From Amoeboaphelidium protococcarum (taxonomy: Eukaryota; Aphelidiomycota; Aphelidea): a DNA stretch of 64,000 nt. The stretch is from assembly GCA_023515745.1 (NCBI GenBank), contig JALECJ010000256.1, forward strand, positions 186,001 through 250,000. The letters are read 5' to 3'. Both the position numbers and the translations under genes were made by a program. The notes beneath the pieces are model-generated. The model was not told where the DNA came from and searched no databases. It worked only from the letters and a program-made list of their open reading frames with translations. The stretch's first letter is position 1, and the number at the start of each line of letters is the position of its first letter. Positions 1 through 9,673 of the stretch are shown piece after piece.

Positions 1-720
1 ATCAGGAGCTTTGTTGAGACTATTGGTATGCTCTGGTTCCTACTCGGTAACTGGTGGGTGTTCACGTCTGTTAAAACTTGTTCAGTTACTGCTCCCTATT
101 AATTTTATACTAGTCTATCCTTTGTCATTGTGGGATACATCGTCATTTTATTCCCGGTACTCTTAATTCTGGCCATAATATTCTGTTTACCTGTGGTGCT
201 TGTCATTTTGAGACTGACTTATGTATGGACCGGTGTGAATTTAGTTGCCGGCTTCAATGGAGATTATAATCCTTCCAGAGTATAAGGTACTACTGTGGAT
301 GTGTTGAAAAAGATTCCGACGTTGAAGTATCATGCGTATTAATCTCTGAAGACTGCTGGTAGTTCATCAAAGTTGAATGATGCAATTGCTAGCGACATTC
401 AGAATGGGAACAATAGTAATAATCCTTAGAGGAAGAGCGGTAAAGGATTTAATTTCTTTACTCGCTCCAATAGCGCCAAGAATAAAGACATTGTTGATAT
501 TGATGATATTGAGGTGGATGATGCTCACTGTTTAATCTGTTTGGCTGAGTATGAAGATGGTGATTTAATTAAACGCTTGCCCGGTTGCAGACACCACTAT
601 CATGCTGAATGTGTAGATTAGTGGTTGCAGACCAACAGAACATGTCCATCTTGTCGTGCTGACATTGAAGAAGTTATTTTGAGTCGTGATAATAGTAGCA
701 CGGATGCTACATCTGTTTGA
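1..720 (+). CDS. Membrane-anchored RING-H2 finger protein, 5' truncated
   Basis: Open from the window edge to TGA at 718-720, 239 residues visible, with TAA/TAG read as Gln. The visible part begins with hydrophobic segments (roughly residues 40-70 form a long membrane helix), followed by a Ser/Asn-rich linker. A C-terminal RING-H2 finger has the spacing C-x2-C ... C-x1-H-x3-H ... CPSC, with the usual Trp before the last Cys pair. A TAG encodes the Gln just before that Trp. Membrane RING-H2 proteins usually act as E3 ubiquitin ligases at endomembranes; substrate and compartment cannot be told here. The start and any upstream domain lie outside the window. Confidence 0.8.
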
Positions 721-998
721 ATTTTTATATATTACTGATTGCTGCAAATAATATTACAAACTTGACTGCATCTTTCAATAGAATTAGCAAGCAACAAGCC
801 GTAATTATTGTCTCCATCTTTCTATATTCTTTGTACTGTACTTATCTTTCGCCAAGACCCAGCTGGAGCAACCATCAAACTTTTTTAATTCCATAAACAC
901 AAGCCTACTCGACACTCTATTGAAGAGATGACGTGTCTCAAACGGCCAAATTTTTGTATTCAATTGGTTTATATCAAGCCAAGGCTCAAGATTTCAGC

Positions 999-1070
999 AG
1001 CGCCTTCGCCCAGCGGCTAGGGCGTCGGTCTCATAATCCGAAGGTCATTGGTTCGAATCCACTAGGCGCT
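999..1070 (+). tRNA. tRNA-Met (anticodon CAT)
   Basis: A 72-nt cloverleaf. The 7-bp acceptor stem AGCGCCT/AGGCGCT is perfect. The D arm GCCC/GGGC, the anticodon loop CTCATAA (anticodon CAT) and the T loop TTCGAAT are all recognisable, with one mismatch each in the anticodon and T stems. No intron. CCA is not encoded, as usual for eukaryotes. A T-run follows. It lacks features that would clearly mark it as initiator, so elongator Met is the default reading. The candidate left end of the pogo/Fanzor element begins only about 40 bp downstream. Confidence 0.92.
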
Positions 1071-1075
1071 CTATC

Positions 1076-1080
1076 TTTTT
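1076..1080 (+). terminator. RNA polymerase III terminator (T5) of tRNA-Met
   Basis: Five consecutive T residues five bases after the tRNA acceptor stem, the standard Pol III stop signal; a second T5 follows a few bases later. Confidence 0.8.
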
Positions 1081-1109
1081 GCCTTTTTAGAAAGATAATA
1101 TTAAGAAAT

Positions 1110-1119
1110 TACTGTAAAT
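1110..1119 (+). repeat. Candidate left terminal inverted repeat
   Basis: TACTGTAAAT, 65 bp before the transposase start. It is the inverse of 5720-5729. Adjacent bases are similarly AT-rich on both sides but do not extend the perfect match. Confidence 0.4.
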
Positions 1120-1174
1120 TTGATTTATAAGCACAAATTTTCTATTTTTCATTTTTCTCTCCTTAACCGCGAAA

Positions 1175-2350
1175 ATGGTTTATACGCTGCGCAGAATGTC
1201 TTCACCGCGTAAATCGTACACAATTGCTTATAAAAAGAGTGTTATTAAATTTTGCTCAAGCCGTTCAGTAAGAGAAGCAGCTATCACGTTCAACCTGCAT
1301 CACTCTATGATATATAGGTGGCTTCGTAATGATAAACTCACTACTCACAAAGATTAGCATTGCAGAAAAATAGGCTCTGGAAGAACTGTTGCTCATCCAT
1401 AGGCGGAGAGGATGTTAGTTTAAATAATATTTAGCTGTAGAAATCGTGGAGATCCTCTAACTCTGAGCAATATACGGCGATAAATGAGGTTGATTGTAGG
1501 AGATGATTAGTTCAAGGCGTCAACTGGGTGGGTGTATGGATTTCTTGAAAGATTTGGGTTATCGCTACGTGCCATAACGTGTCGCGTAAATGCACATAAG
1601 TTTACATCCATTCGTGATAATTTCGATGATAAGGCAGAAAAGATGGCCGCATTCCGCACATATATCAAAGATGTGATCTATCAGCATTAGTTTTCTGATC
1701 TTTAGATTTACAATGTGGATCAGACACCTGTGTGGTTCGATCATCCTCCGTCTAAGGTTATCGATCATCGTGGAGCAAAGTAAGTGTACTGCAAATCGAT
1801 GGTTAGCAACTTGCGTGAAAAGGCAACCGTCGTACTTGCAGTACGTTAAGATGGGTACAAATTGCCGCCGTTGGTAGTTGTCAAGACATCACAGAAGCGA
1901 TTTAGATTGAAACTTGTGAATGGTGTCATGTTATTTCTGAATCCCAGGTCTTCCATGATGAACAGCGATTTAATGAGCAAATACATGAAGTTAATCTTTG
2001 GATAATCCAGAGAGCAACGACTCTTAATTCTTGATTCATTCAGAGGCCATCTGGCGTAAGATTTTGCCGATACTTGCAAGTCATTAAACATCATTAGAGC
2101 AGTCATACCGGGCGGCCTCACTGGCGAATTGCAGCCTCTAGACATAGCCGTCAATCGTTCATTTAAATCCCGTTTGAGGACAATGTTCAGTTCCAGCATG
2201 AATACATTCAGCATTAATTCATCGGCGACGAGTAAAGAGAGAATTGAGCATTTAATGAAATCAATCATTAAATCCTGGACTAGCGTACCTAAGCGTGTTG
2301 TTTTAAATGGCTTCAGAGTAATGTATGAATCTGAGGCCACTTAAAAATGA
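1175..2350 (+). CDS. Pogo-type Tc1/mariner DDE transposase
   Basis: 391 residues ending at TGA 2348-2350; 12 internal TAA/TAG codons read as Gln by my count. The N-terminus is a helix-turn-helix (about residues 10-55). A second CENP-B-like DNA-binding module follows, with the family signature FKAS-x-GW-x3-F-x2-R-x2-LS-x-R around residues 112-130. The DDE catalytic core has D182 in the motif YNVDQTPV, D287 in LLILDSFRGH and D323 in LQPLDIAVNRSFK, giving 35 residues between the last two Asp. All catalytic residues are present and the frame is unbroken, so the gene may be active. It would excise and insert its element at TA sites. Met-8 is an alternative start. Confidence 0.9.
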
Positions 2351-2837
2351 AAGTGTGCGTACGGACACTTTAGTACGGTGTATTATATATAAGCGCGCCT
2401 TTCTACGCTTACAAATAATGGTTTGAGGAGTATCTTTGTTCAGCCACGTCAATGTATTTCTGAATCAAGTAGAGACTACTGTTCGTAAATAATATATCGG
2501 CTATTTGGCATTAATTGATGTTCTTTGTTGACACTGCACCATTTGTCTACAAAGCTCCTTTAACGTCAGGTTTAAATCTGAGAAGTATCATATTCTGATA
2601 ATCAGAATCAACTCTAGACGAGCTCACTGTTGCCAATGCCATAAAGATTAACAAAAGTCATCGCTGTCAGTATCAAAATTCTCTTCACCCTTATGGACTT
2701 TTAGCTGTTTTAAATATGATGAGGAATTATATAATATTGGTACAATTCGTTATATATTATGGCTAGAAAGTCCATTTGTATCTGCACTACTCAGTTGCGT
2801 ATGACTTATCACTTAGCACGTCAGAAGAAAGTGGTGA

Positions 2838-3260
2838 GAGATATACACTAGATCAATAAAAGAGGCGAGACAAGCGGGAATTTAATATCGATTCTACCTC
2901 GTTGCGCTGGTTCAAACTCGGTTATATGGACTTCTGATATCCACCCACTTAATTGAATAAGAGTTTCATGATCTTTATGCGAGCCATGGTCTAATTATTG
3001 GCTGGCCACATACCGATCGGTGTTTCAAAGAATAGCATTTTAAAATGGCGCGTGAAGGACACAATTGGACACCGCCTGCGCCATACAAACACAATTTGAA
3101 TTCTTTGAACATACAGTAGACTTCAAATCGGAGTTTCGTTGGTATGGTATAGATAAAGAAATTTGTGCGATCGATGTAAAGTGTTGATGTAACGCCTGAT
3201 CTAGTCAGCGTACTGGTCACAACAGGCTCTATCCTATTAAGGAAGAATGCCAAGATATGA
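2838..3260 (+). other. Unassigned open frame between transposase and Fanzor
   Basis: A TGA-free frame of about 140 codons ends at TGA 3258-3260. Its first ATG is at 3045, which would give a 71-residue protein; the part upstream of it has no start. I recognise no domain. A shorter neighbouring frame (about 2716-2939) is also open. The stretch could be a third element gene with an intron, an old cargo gene, or noncoding RNA sequence needed by the Fanzor. The remainder of 2351-3344 shows no recognisable gene, apart from a TCT/AT-rich tract just before the Fanzor start. Confidence 0.25.
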
Positions 3261-3344
3261 ATGTAACAGAGAACTTAATGACTTTCGATATTGAGCAGAC
3301 ACTTTCTTCTTCTTCTTCTAATTATTTTATTTAATTATTTTACC

Positions 3345-5624
3345 ATGGTTTATGAAATTACCCGTAAATGCAAGCTCAATACTGCTTTAAATCTTGATGC
3401 TTTCGATAAGTCTGCGTTGATCGCCTTCGTCAAAACCTGCTCCACCTCTCTGTCCTCGGCTTAACGATTCCTGTACATCTGTCTTAATGTTTGGCAAGAA
3501 GAAGGCACCTAATTACCTGACCTGTCTCACCAGCAATACGTAGCGTCGATGCTTGAGTTCCTCTGCAATCCATAGTTTCCTCATGATCGTCAAAGTTTCC
3601 ACACCCAGTTACTTGGTGATGCGATAGGCCCTGCTGTCCTGGAATAATTACATCACGCGTCTTTGGCTGGTCCCAATCCCAACCTGTATGAATTTGGTGC
3701 TAGGCGCGTTATGCAAGCTGTAAGATGGCATCTGACTACTACCCTATTTGTGTATCAGAAACGCATCTTACAGGCTTAGCTAGAGCCATTTGGAATCACT
3801 GGGCGCAAGCTGACTCTGTATATTGCGCTACTGAATGCTCTCAAATTTGACAATCCAAGTGAGGCATTTCAGTTTGATCATCCAGAGTTGCTTCTGTTGG
3901 ACCGCTCGGTTAAAGTCTCAATTTCTGCGGAGTACGATGCTGACGATCAGGAACATTAGGAGGTGGCTGATGCAGAATTGGTATCGCAGATCTATGATCA
4001 GATGGATTGGGATGAAGATCTGGTCTGGTTTACAAAAGTTCACCGTAGTTTTCTCTTAGATATTGTCACCTCCTCATATGAGCCTCCAGAGCCTCGTCGT
4101 GAATATGTAATGCAGAGAAGGAGTCCTCGAAATCTGGAAAAGAAAGTTGGTGTCCACCGACAAGTTAGAGCGCGAAGTCGTCAGCAACTAAGTATGAAGT
4201 CTCGCGCTGGGCCTGCCTTCGACAGTCTGATGGGGTAGTAGTCACTTGTGCAATATATGGGGTATCTGCGTGATGAGACCAAAGGGCTTGAGGTGCCCTC
4301 CTTCAGCATCTTTCCTATGGGCACTGATGTCCCACGATATGTGTAAGTGGACAGGAGAGTCTTGCACTACTCTGGCATCTAATCTCTCTCTGACTGTTCT
4401 GTCAAGTCCATTATCAACCTGAAGAAGACCAGACTTCGGAAGATTGCAGTTGATGTGGACGAAGTCACGCTGCTTTCTGATGGATACGGATGTTCCATTG
4501 CTGTCAAAGTCAAGGATAGGCCTTGGCAATACGCTAATGTGAAGAGTGACCTGGAAAGTAACAGATAGTCTGACGTGTCTGGGAAGCTGTTTGGTGCTGT
4601 CTATCTCACTGACGCCAAGAAACTCGCTGAAAGGATGGAAGGTGCTCAAGTTTTTGGCGTGGATCCTGGCAAGAAGAATCCGATGGTGTGGACCAAAGAT
4701 CGCGACCCTGTCCTAGCTGCCAATCGCTCTCTTGCTTAGTAAAAGTATCGCCGGACTGGTCATATCACTGCTGGTCATTGGCGTAAATTGACCTTGGAGA
4801 AATAGTATGAGGCCGCTGCATCAAGAATTAAGCCCGTAAGTATCAACGTTTATGAGAACGATCTGGCGTAAGTCTCCTCTAAGCGTTAATACCTCAATGT
4901 CCTAATGGCAAATTTCCCTCAGGTTGTGGATTTCTACTCCTCCTCATTCCACAGATCTTGGCGTTTCCGTCGGTACTGCGCAACGTAGTCTGGATACGAC
5001 AACGTGATGAACCACATGCTACACGGCAGGGAGACGCCTTAAGCTGCTGTAGTGCATGATCACCGGCGTAGGAAGCGTGCCAGAAGGCGAAAGAAGAAGT
5101 AGAGGAAGAAGCATGAGAGAATGGTTGACCCTGCTGCTCCAACGAAGCCTCCTGTGATCGCTTACGGCAATGCTGGTGTGATGCATGTCAAGAAGAATCC
5201 GCCAGTACCCGTTAGAGGCTTTGCGTACCACCTCAGTCGTCGTGGATTGGTCGTCTCCATTCCCGAATACCACACTACAAAGCTCTGCTCATGTTGCCAT
5301 CATGGGCTTCGGTTAGAAAAGGTTGGTGTTTACGACTGTCACCATACGAAGAGGAGAAGGCGCGTCCCTGAAAAGTCCCACCCTGTCCTCTGTTGCTTTG
5401 ATGCTTCTGGCTCCTTTCTGTAAGTCTCGTCCAACTGTCCTGACCGTCAACAGAAGTAGGTGGAGTCTAGGCTTAGCGTTTGCTCAAATTGCTAGGTCTT
5501 AGGCCAACCTTACTTTGTGGATCGGGATGTCAACGCAAGTTTAAATATGCTGCTGATAGTGGTGTATTTTGCGGAGACTAGAAGACGCCCTGACTGGAAT
5601 CGTCGCGCCGGAAGGCGCACCTGA
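3345..5624 (+). CDS. Fanzor: eukaryotic TnpB-like RNA-guided DNA endonuclease
   Basis: An uninterrupted 759-codon frame from ATG 3345 to TGA 5622-5624, with 22 in-frame TAA/TAG codons by my count. The C-terminal half is a split RuvC nuclease. RuvC-I is GVDPGKKNP with Asp440. A Lys/Arg-rich helix and the Fanzor-type segment 'VIAYGNAG' (around residue 605) follow. Then comes IPEYHTTKLCSCC with Glu641 just before the zinc finger, the alternative position of the RuvC-II Glu seen in Fanzors. Cys pairs C648/C651 and C713/C716 bracket an unusually long finger insert of about 60 residues. RuvC-III is VDRDVNASLNM with Asp728. The N-terminal half (wedge/REC-like) is divergent. Bacterial TnpB is about 400 residues, so this is a long, eukaryote-type version. 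In characterised relatives the nuclease is guided by an RNA from the element end. A TCT/AT-rich tract precedes the ATG. All catalytic residues are present. Confidence 0.93.
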
Positions 5625-5719
5625 CATATACTGTGATTCGCTTAAAACGTGAAAAATACAGTAAGGTTTGAATAAGCTTGAATTTGATCAAAAAAACTTA
5701 TAGTTTGAATTCAGACTTG
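5625..5719 (+). other. 3' flank of Fanzor, candidate guide-RNA (omega RNA) source
   Basis: The 95 bases between the Fanzor stop and the candidate right terminal repeat contain no gene. In known TnpB and Fanzor loci the guide RNA scaffold comes from the end of the element next to the nuclease gene, with the guide reading into flanking DNA. Position alone supports this; I could not derive a convincing fold by eye. Confidence 0.3.
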
Positions 5720-5729
5720 ATTTACAGTA
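5720..5729 (-). repeat. Candidate right terminal inverted repeat
   Basis: ATTTACAGTA, the exact inverse of 1110-1119, about 95 bp after the Fanzor stop. Confidence 0.4.
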
Positions 5730-5818
5730 CACTAAGGTGCGGATCAATAATGAGCTCGCCGTAGTTCCTAAACATAATTTTTGTCTTATGGTGAAAAGAG
5801 TTAGCCATATCATTATGA

Positions 5819-6356
5819 ACTTTATACGACACTTATTGTCAACACTTTTAAATTGATCGGGTATTTTTCAACGATGGTCTCCACTTGCTAAGTCAACTTG
5901 TCGATACTGAAACTTTACGTCTTGCCAATGGTCCCCGTTTGAAACCAATCAATGCTGTTAATCGCGTCTCAGCCACCAAGAACTGCGTCTACATCTAGAT
6001 ATGGTCTACTCATCAAGGAAGAAATTTATGTGATTTTGTAAATTATGATGATGTTAAAGTTTATATTGGACAGATTATAAATGCATACTAGCGTAAGTGC
6101 TCCTTGCAAAAGTAGATCAAGAATCTTGGTGAACCACAGTACGTGTTGCTGTTGACGTTGATTCTTAAGATAAGAGAGATTCTTTGGATGTTTGATGCAA
6201 TCGCTTTCGAATGAAGGCATTTTGGCCTAAGATGTATTAAAGTATTCACAAATCGCCTTTTGGGAACAATTCATACGGGAGCGGTACTTGATCGAGTAGA
6301 GAGAGAAAGCAAGAGAGCAGTATGCGAAGGAGAAAAAGAGACTAAGGATTATTTGA
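5819..6356 (+). pseudogene. Decayed or partial coding fragment (possibly dynein heavy chain-like)
   Basis: A frame without an ATG runs from a TGA at about 5816 to TGA 6212-6214. A second, overlapping frame continues to TGA 6354-6356 with a charged, coiled-coil-like tail (repeated Arg/Glu/Lys/Gln). The first frame contains 'TLRLANGPRL', weakly reminiscent of the conserved dynein motor segment with a 'LANGERI' core, but the match is too short to rely on. The absence of a start and the frame switch suggest a broken gene, perhaps disrupted when the adjacent mobile element arrived. The rest of 5730-6576 shows no clear gene; the bases just before 6577 are the eIF5 5' flank. Confidence 0.3.
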
Positions 6357-6576
6357 TATATTTTACGTATTATTGTTATATAAAATAGTGTAATTCTAAA
6401 TGTCATATTAACGACTAGGGGCATCAACTTCTGTGCCTTCTCTTTGATTGTTCTGTTATCTCTTCTGTTTTTTTCCCTGTTCTCTCTTCTTTCTGCTCGT
6501 GTGCATCTTTTAAAGCGAAAATCTATCCAAAATTTAAATCAGTTTATGTTAATCGCCACTTAACGCAATCAAGATC

Positions 6577-7827
6577 ATGTCCGGCTTAGTTAATATTCGT
6601 AGAGATGTTAAGGACTCCTTTTACCGCTATAAAATGCCGCGTATCTAGAGCAAGATTGAAGGTAAAGGTAATGGAATCAAGACTGCCATTCCCAACATGA
6701 GTGAGGTGGCCAAGGCTTTAGCGCGCCCACCTACTTACACCACAAAGTATTTCGGATGCGAGCTGGGAGCACAAGTGAAATGCAATGAGGCTGCCGATAG
6801 ATACATTGTCAATGGTGCACATGATGCGGAAAAGCTACAGGTGGCTCTTGATGGCTTTATTCAGAGATTTGTGCTCTGTGGTGAGTGTCTTAATCCAGAG
6901 ACTGTGCTTCTGGTGGGAAAAGACGAGATTTTACGCGATTGTAAAGCTTGCGGCAAGAGAACCAGAGTTGATATGAGACACAAGCTGGTGACTTATATCC
7001 AGAAGAATCCGCCTACCAGCTCTAGCATTTATGATGCTAATGGTGATAGCAAGAAGAAGGGCAAAAAGAGTAAAGGTTCCGCTGATGATCTATCTGGTGA
7101 TCAAGAAAATGGCGGAGACGACGAGCTGCTTGATGACGATGATCTTGACGATGATGAAGAGAATCACGATGAAATTACGCGTCAAATCAACCAATAGACT
7201 GCAGATATACCTGTGGATCAGATCAAGAGTTCTCTGGATGACTGGAGTGCAGATGTGAGTGAGGAGGCGGTTGCTGCTCGCCAGGCTGAGTTTGAGTAAA
7301 TCTCTGAGGTTGTGAGTAAGAAGATGAATCTGAATGACGATGGAGAAGATGACGGTGAAGATGGTGGAGATGATCCACTCGAGTAATTGGCCGACTATAT
7401 GTAGAACACTAAAAGTTTTACGCCTGCAGAATTACATGGCAAGATATCGTCGCTTGGTATACGCCCAGACAAGGCAGTCGCTGTGATGGTTCAAGTACTC
7501 TTCGATGATGGAATTGTGCAGCAAGTCCCAAAGAAGGCTTAGTATTTCCTCAAATTACTTGTTGACAACGAAAAGTGTTAGAAAGCTTTCATCGGAGGCG
7601 TGGAACGTGTGTTGGGCGTGAACTATCCTCAATTGAAGAGTAAGTTTGTTATAGTGCTCAAAGAGGCATATGAAGCTGATCTTCTGGACGAAGAAGTTAT
7701 CATCAGTTGGAGCCAAAAGTCTTCGAAGCGTTACGTGGATAAGGACTTGAATAAGGAATTCCGCAAGATTGCCAAGCCATTTGTCGAGTGGTTGGAGATT
7801 GCAGATGAAGATGACGAATCTGACTGA
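6577..7827 (+). CDS. EIF5: Translation initiation factor eIF5
   Basis: 416 residues, single exon, ATG 6577 to TGA 7825-7827. The N-terminal domain (about 1-150) is the GTPase-activating domain for eIF2, with the 'Y-K-M-P' segment and a C2C2 zinc finger (CGEC ... CKAC, about residues 100-122) shared with eIF2-beta. An acidic Asp/Glu/Lys-rich linker follows (about 150-270). The C-terminal W2/HEAT domain ends in the aromatic-acidic tail 'FVEWLE...DEDDESD' that binds eIF2-beta and eIF3. It stimulates GTP hydrolysis on eIF2 during start-codon selection in the cytoplasm. The early TAG in [14 protein letters not shown] falls at a conserved Gln and is good evidence for the altered code. Confidence 0.95.
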
Positions 7828-7985
7828 GCATATTCAGTATGACTAGTAGTGTGGTTTTGAGTTGAGAGATAAAAAAGGTATCTGATAGTGAAAGAGCTGC
7901 AAAAGATTAAAAAGATTTGAAGCCAATTAAAAGTATAATTTTCAACTTTATTTCCCTTAAGATATCATGTGATTGAATACTACGC

Positions 7986-9016
7986 TCAAGCACTTCCACC
8001 GCCGTAAGTCTTACCGAAGAAGATGAGCTGCAACTGGTCATAACCAGACAGGACACCAGCACCGGCAATAGCACGCAAGATGTTAGCACCAGCACCCTTG
8101 AAGAGAGACTTGGCACCCTCCTTGGCAATAATCTCACTGAAAGCGTGCATAGAGTTTCTGTACTTGACAGCAGCACCACTGGTCATCATCATACGACGAC
8201 GGACAGTGTCAATTGGGTAACTGGCCAGACCAGCACCAGTGGTAACACCCCAACCAAGAGCAAAGTTGGCCAAGAAGTTGTCACGGTACTGAGCAGGCAG
8301 AGCAGGCTTCAGCGAGTCGTACATACCAAAGTACAGACCACGGTACACAATGATACCAACACTGGAGATGACGAAACCACGGTACAGGCCGGCAATACCA
8401 TCGGAAGCCAAAGTCTTACGGTAGACATCGATCAGACCGTTAAACTGACGCTCACCACCCTTCTTTGCAGACTTGGCATCATTGGCCAGACGGGTACGTG
8501 CATAATCCAGAGAGTAGACGAAAGCCAGAGAACTTGCACCAGCAGCACCACCACTAGCCAAATTGGCAGCGAACCAGGTCCAGTATCCCTTCTCCTTCTT
8601 GGCATTGAACATCTTCTTGAAGTAGTCCTTGAATGCAAAGTTCAAAGCCTGGGTAGGGAAGTAACGAATGACATTGGCAGAGTTACCACGCCACATGGAG
8701 ATAAAACCTTCATCCTTGATGGTACGACGGAAGCAGTCACCAATGCCCTTGTAAGGCTCAGCCAGACGACCCTGCTTGATCATCTCATCCTGGTTCTAGA
8801 TCAGAAGCTTAACACGCTCTACACAACAACAACAAAAATGAATGAATAATAGACATTAGATCAACCTATAATCAAGTAAATCATACCGATTGGACTAGCG
8901 GCAGTCTTGGAGATACCAGCAGACACACCACCCAGTAAAAAGTCAGCCAAGAAACCGTATGGTCCCTTGTCATCGCCCTTCTTGGCCTTATCAGCAACTT
9001 TCTTTCCTTCACCCAT
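7986..9016 (-). CDS. AAC: Mitochondrial ADP/ATP carrier
   Basis: Two exons, complement(7986-8818, 8887-9016), with a 68-nt GTATGA...TGTAG intron that splits a Glu codon in PI-ERVK. 320 residues, the usual family length. Three mitochondrial-carrier repeats are visible, each with a P-x-[DE]-x2-[KR] signature. The diagnostic nucleotide-carrier motif RRRMMM is present near the end, so this is ADP/ATP exchange and not another carrier. It swaps matrix ATP for cytosolic ADP across the inner membrane. Coding is strongly CAG-biased, with a single TAG for the conserved Gln of LLIQNQDEM. A long open frame on the opposite strand is a shadow of this codon bias. Confidence 0.96.
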
Positions 9017-9673
9017 TGTGCTTTTAGTTTATTTAGAGTATAAAGTCGACACTGTCCGTCAAATACAGAAGATAGTAAAGCGTAAAGTTTATCGATCGGA
9101 TCCAACAAAGTACAAAGACAAACGAAGAAAATCAACGGCCGGCGTCGTCAGCGCAAATATCTCTCTTGACGTTGAGGTGCTCGCTCGTTCGCTCTCTTCT
9201 ATTCAGTTTCGTTCATCGCTCGTTCACGTTTCCCGATGCCGATTGAAATTTTTCATGCGATTTCGGTTAACTCTTCTGTTCTCTGTTCTGATGTTTCGTC
9301 ACTCTTGAATGCCAAATGAACTGCTCGCGCGCGCGCCTATTCAATGACCCTGAACTCGGTTGATTATCACTGAGTAAAATCGCATCAGTTTCAACAAATT
9401 TTGTCTCTTCAATACGCAATGTCGAGCATTCAAGAGTTTCATTTGGTGATTATCAAACATCTTCTTTATTACGTTTCTGTCAATTGCGTTTTATAATTTC
9501 GTTTTGCATAAGTATAATTCTTGTTTTATCTAAATGAAATTGCTAGCATTCAAAGTCTACAGTTTTTATAAGAGAACGCCAAACTCGACACATATAAACT
9601 AACGCGTTTTGAAGTTTTAAATTTCGTATTGTTAGAATTTCGGTCAACTTTTTGATAAACGCATTATCACCAA
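9017..9673. other. Intergenic, divergent promoters of AAC and VPS25
   Basis: No gene seen in 657 bases. A CG-dinucleotide-rich run (GCGCGCGCGC near 9327) and pyrimidine-rich stretches lie in the first half; the second half is AT-rich. It separates two divergently transcribed genes. Confidence 0.6.
9602..9607. promoter_or_regulatory. ACGCGT box upstream of VPS25
   Basis: A single ACGCGT about 70 bp before the VPS25 start. This is the core of the MluI cell-cycle box bound by MBF in yeasts. Because the hexamer is common throughout this window, function is only a possibility. Confidence 0.25.

Larger units (their letters stand above)
1110..5729 (+). mobile_element. Candidate compound Tc1/mariner (pogo-type) element carrying a Fanzor
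   Basis: The interval holds an intact pogo-type transposase and, in the same orientation, an intact Fanzor. TACTGTAAAT at 1110-1119 is repeated in inverted orientation as ATTTACAGTA at 5720-5729, placing TA at both outer edges as expected for an element that duplicates a TA target. The match is only 10 bp, which could arise by chance in the flanks, and another similar motif (TACAGTAAG) lies near 5656, so the ends are tentative. Fanzor genes inside Tc1/mariner elements are known in other eukaryotes. Alternatively the two genes belong to neighbouring, nested elements. Confidence 0.5.

Noticed and set aside
933-1130. Short ORF across the tRNA region
   Set aside because: It contains the whole tRNA-Met sequence and no protein-like features.
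1175-5624. Treating the transposase and Fanzor as pseudogenes because of many stops
   Set aside because: All interruptions are TAA/TAG, which are sense codons throughout this window; no TGA interrupts either frame.
3345-5624. Bacterial TnpB contamination
   Set aside because: Code use matches the host genes, the Glu position is Fanzor-like, and the gene is much longer than TnpB.
5656-5664. TACAGTAAG as the right element end
   Set aside because: Its inverse matches the left end over fewer bases than the pair at 5720-5729; kept only as an alternative.
8145-8849. Long plus-strand frame opposite the ADP/ATP carrier
   Set aside because: It mirrors strongly biased codons of a certain minus-strand gene; the Thr/Ser-rich product has no domain.
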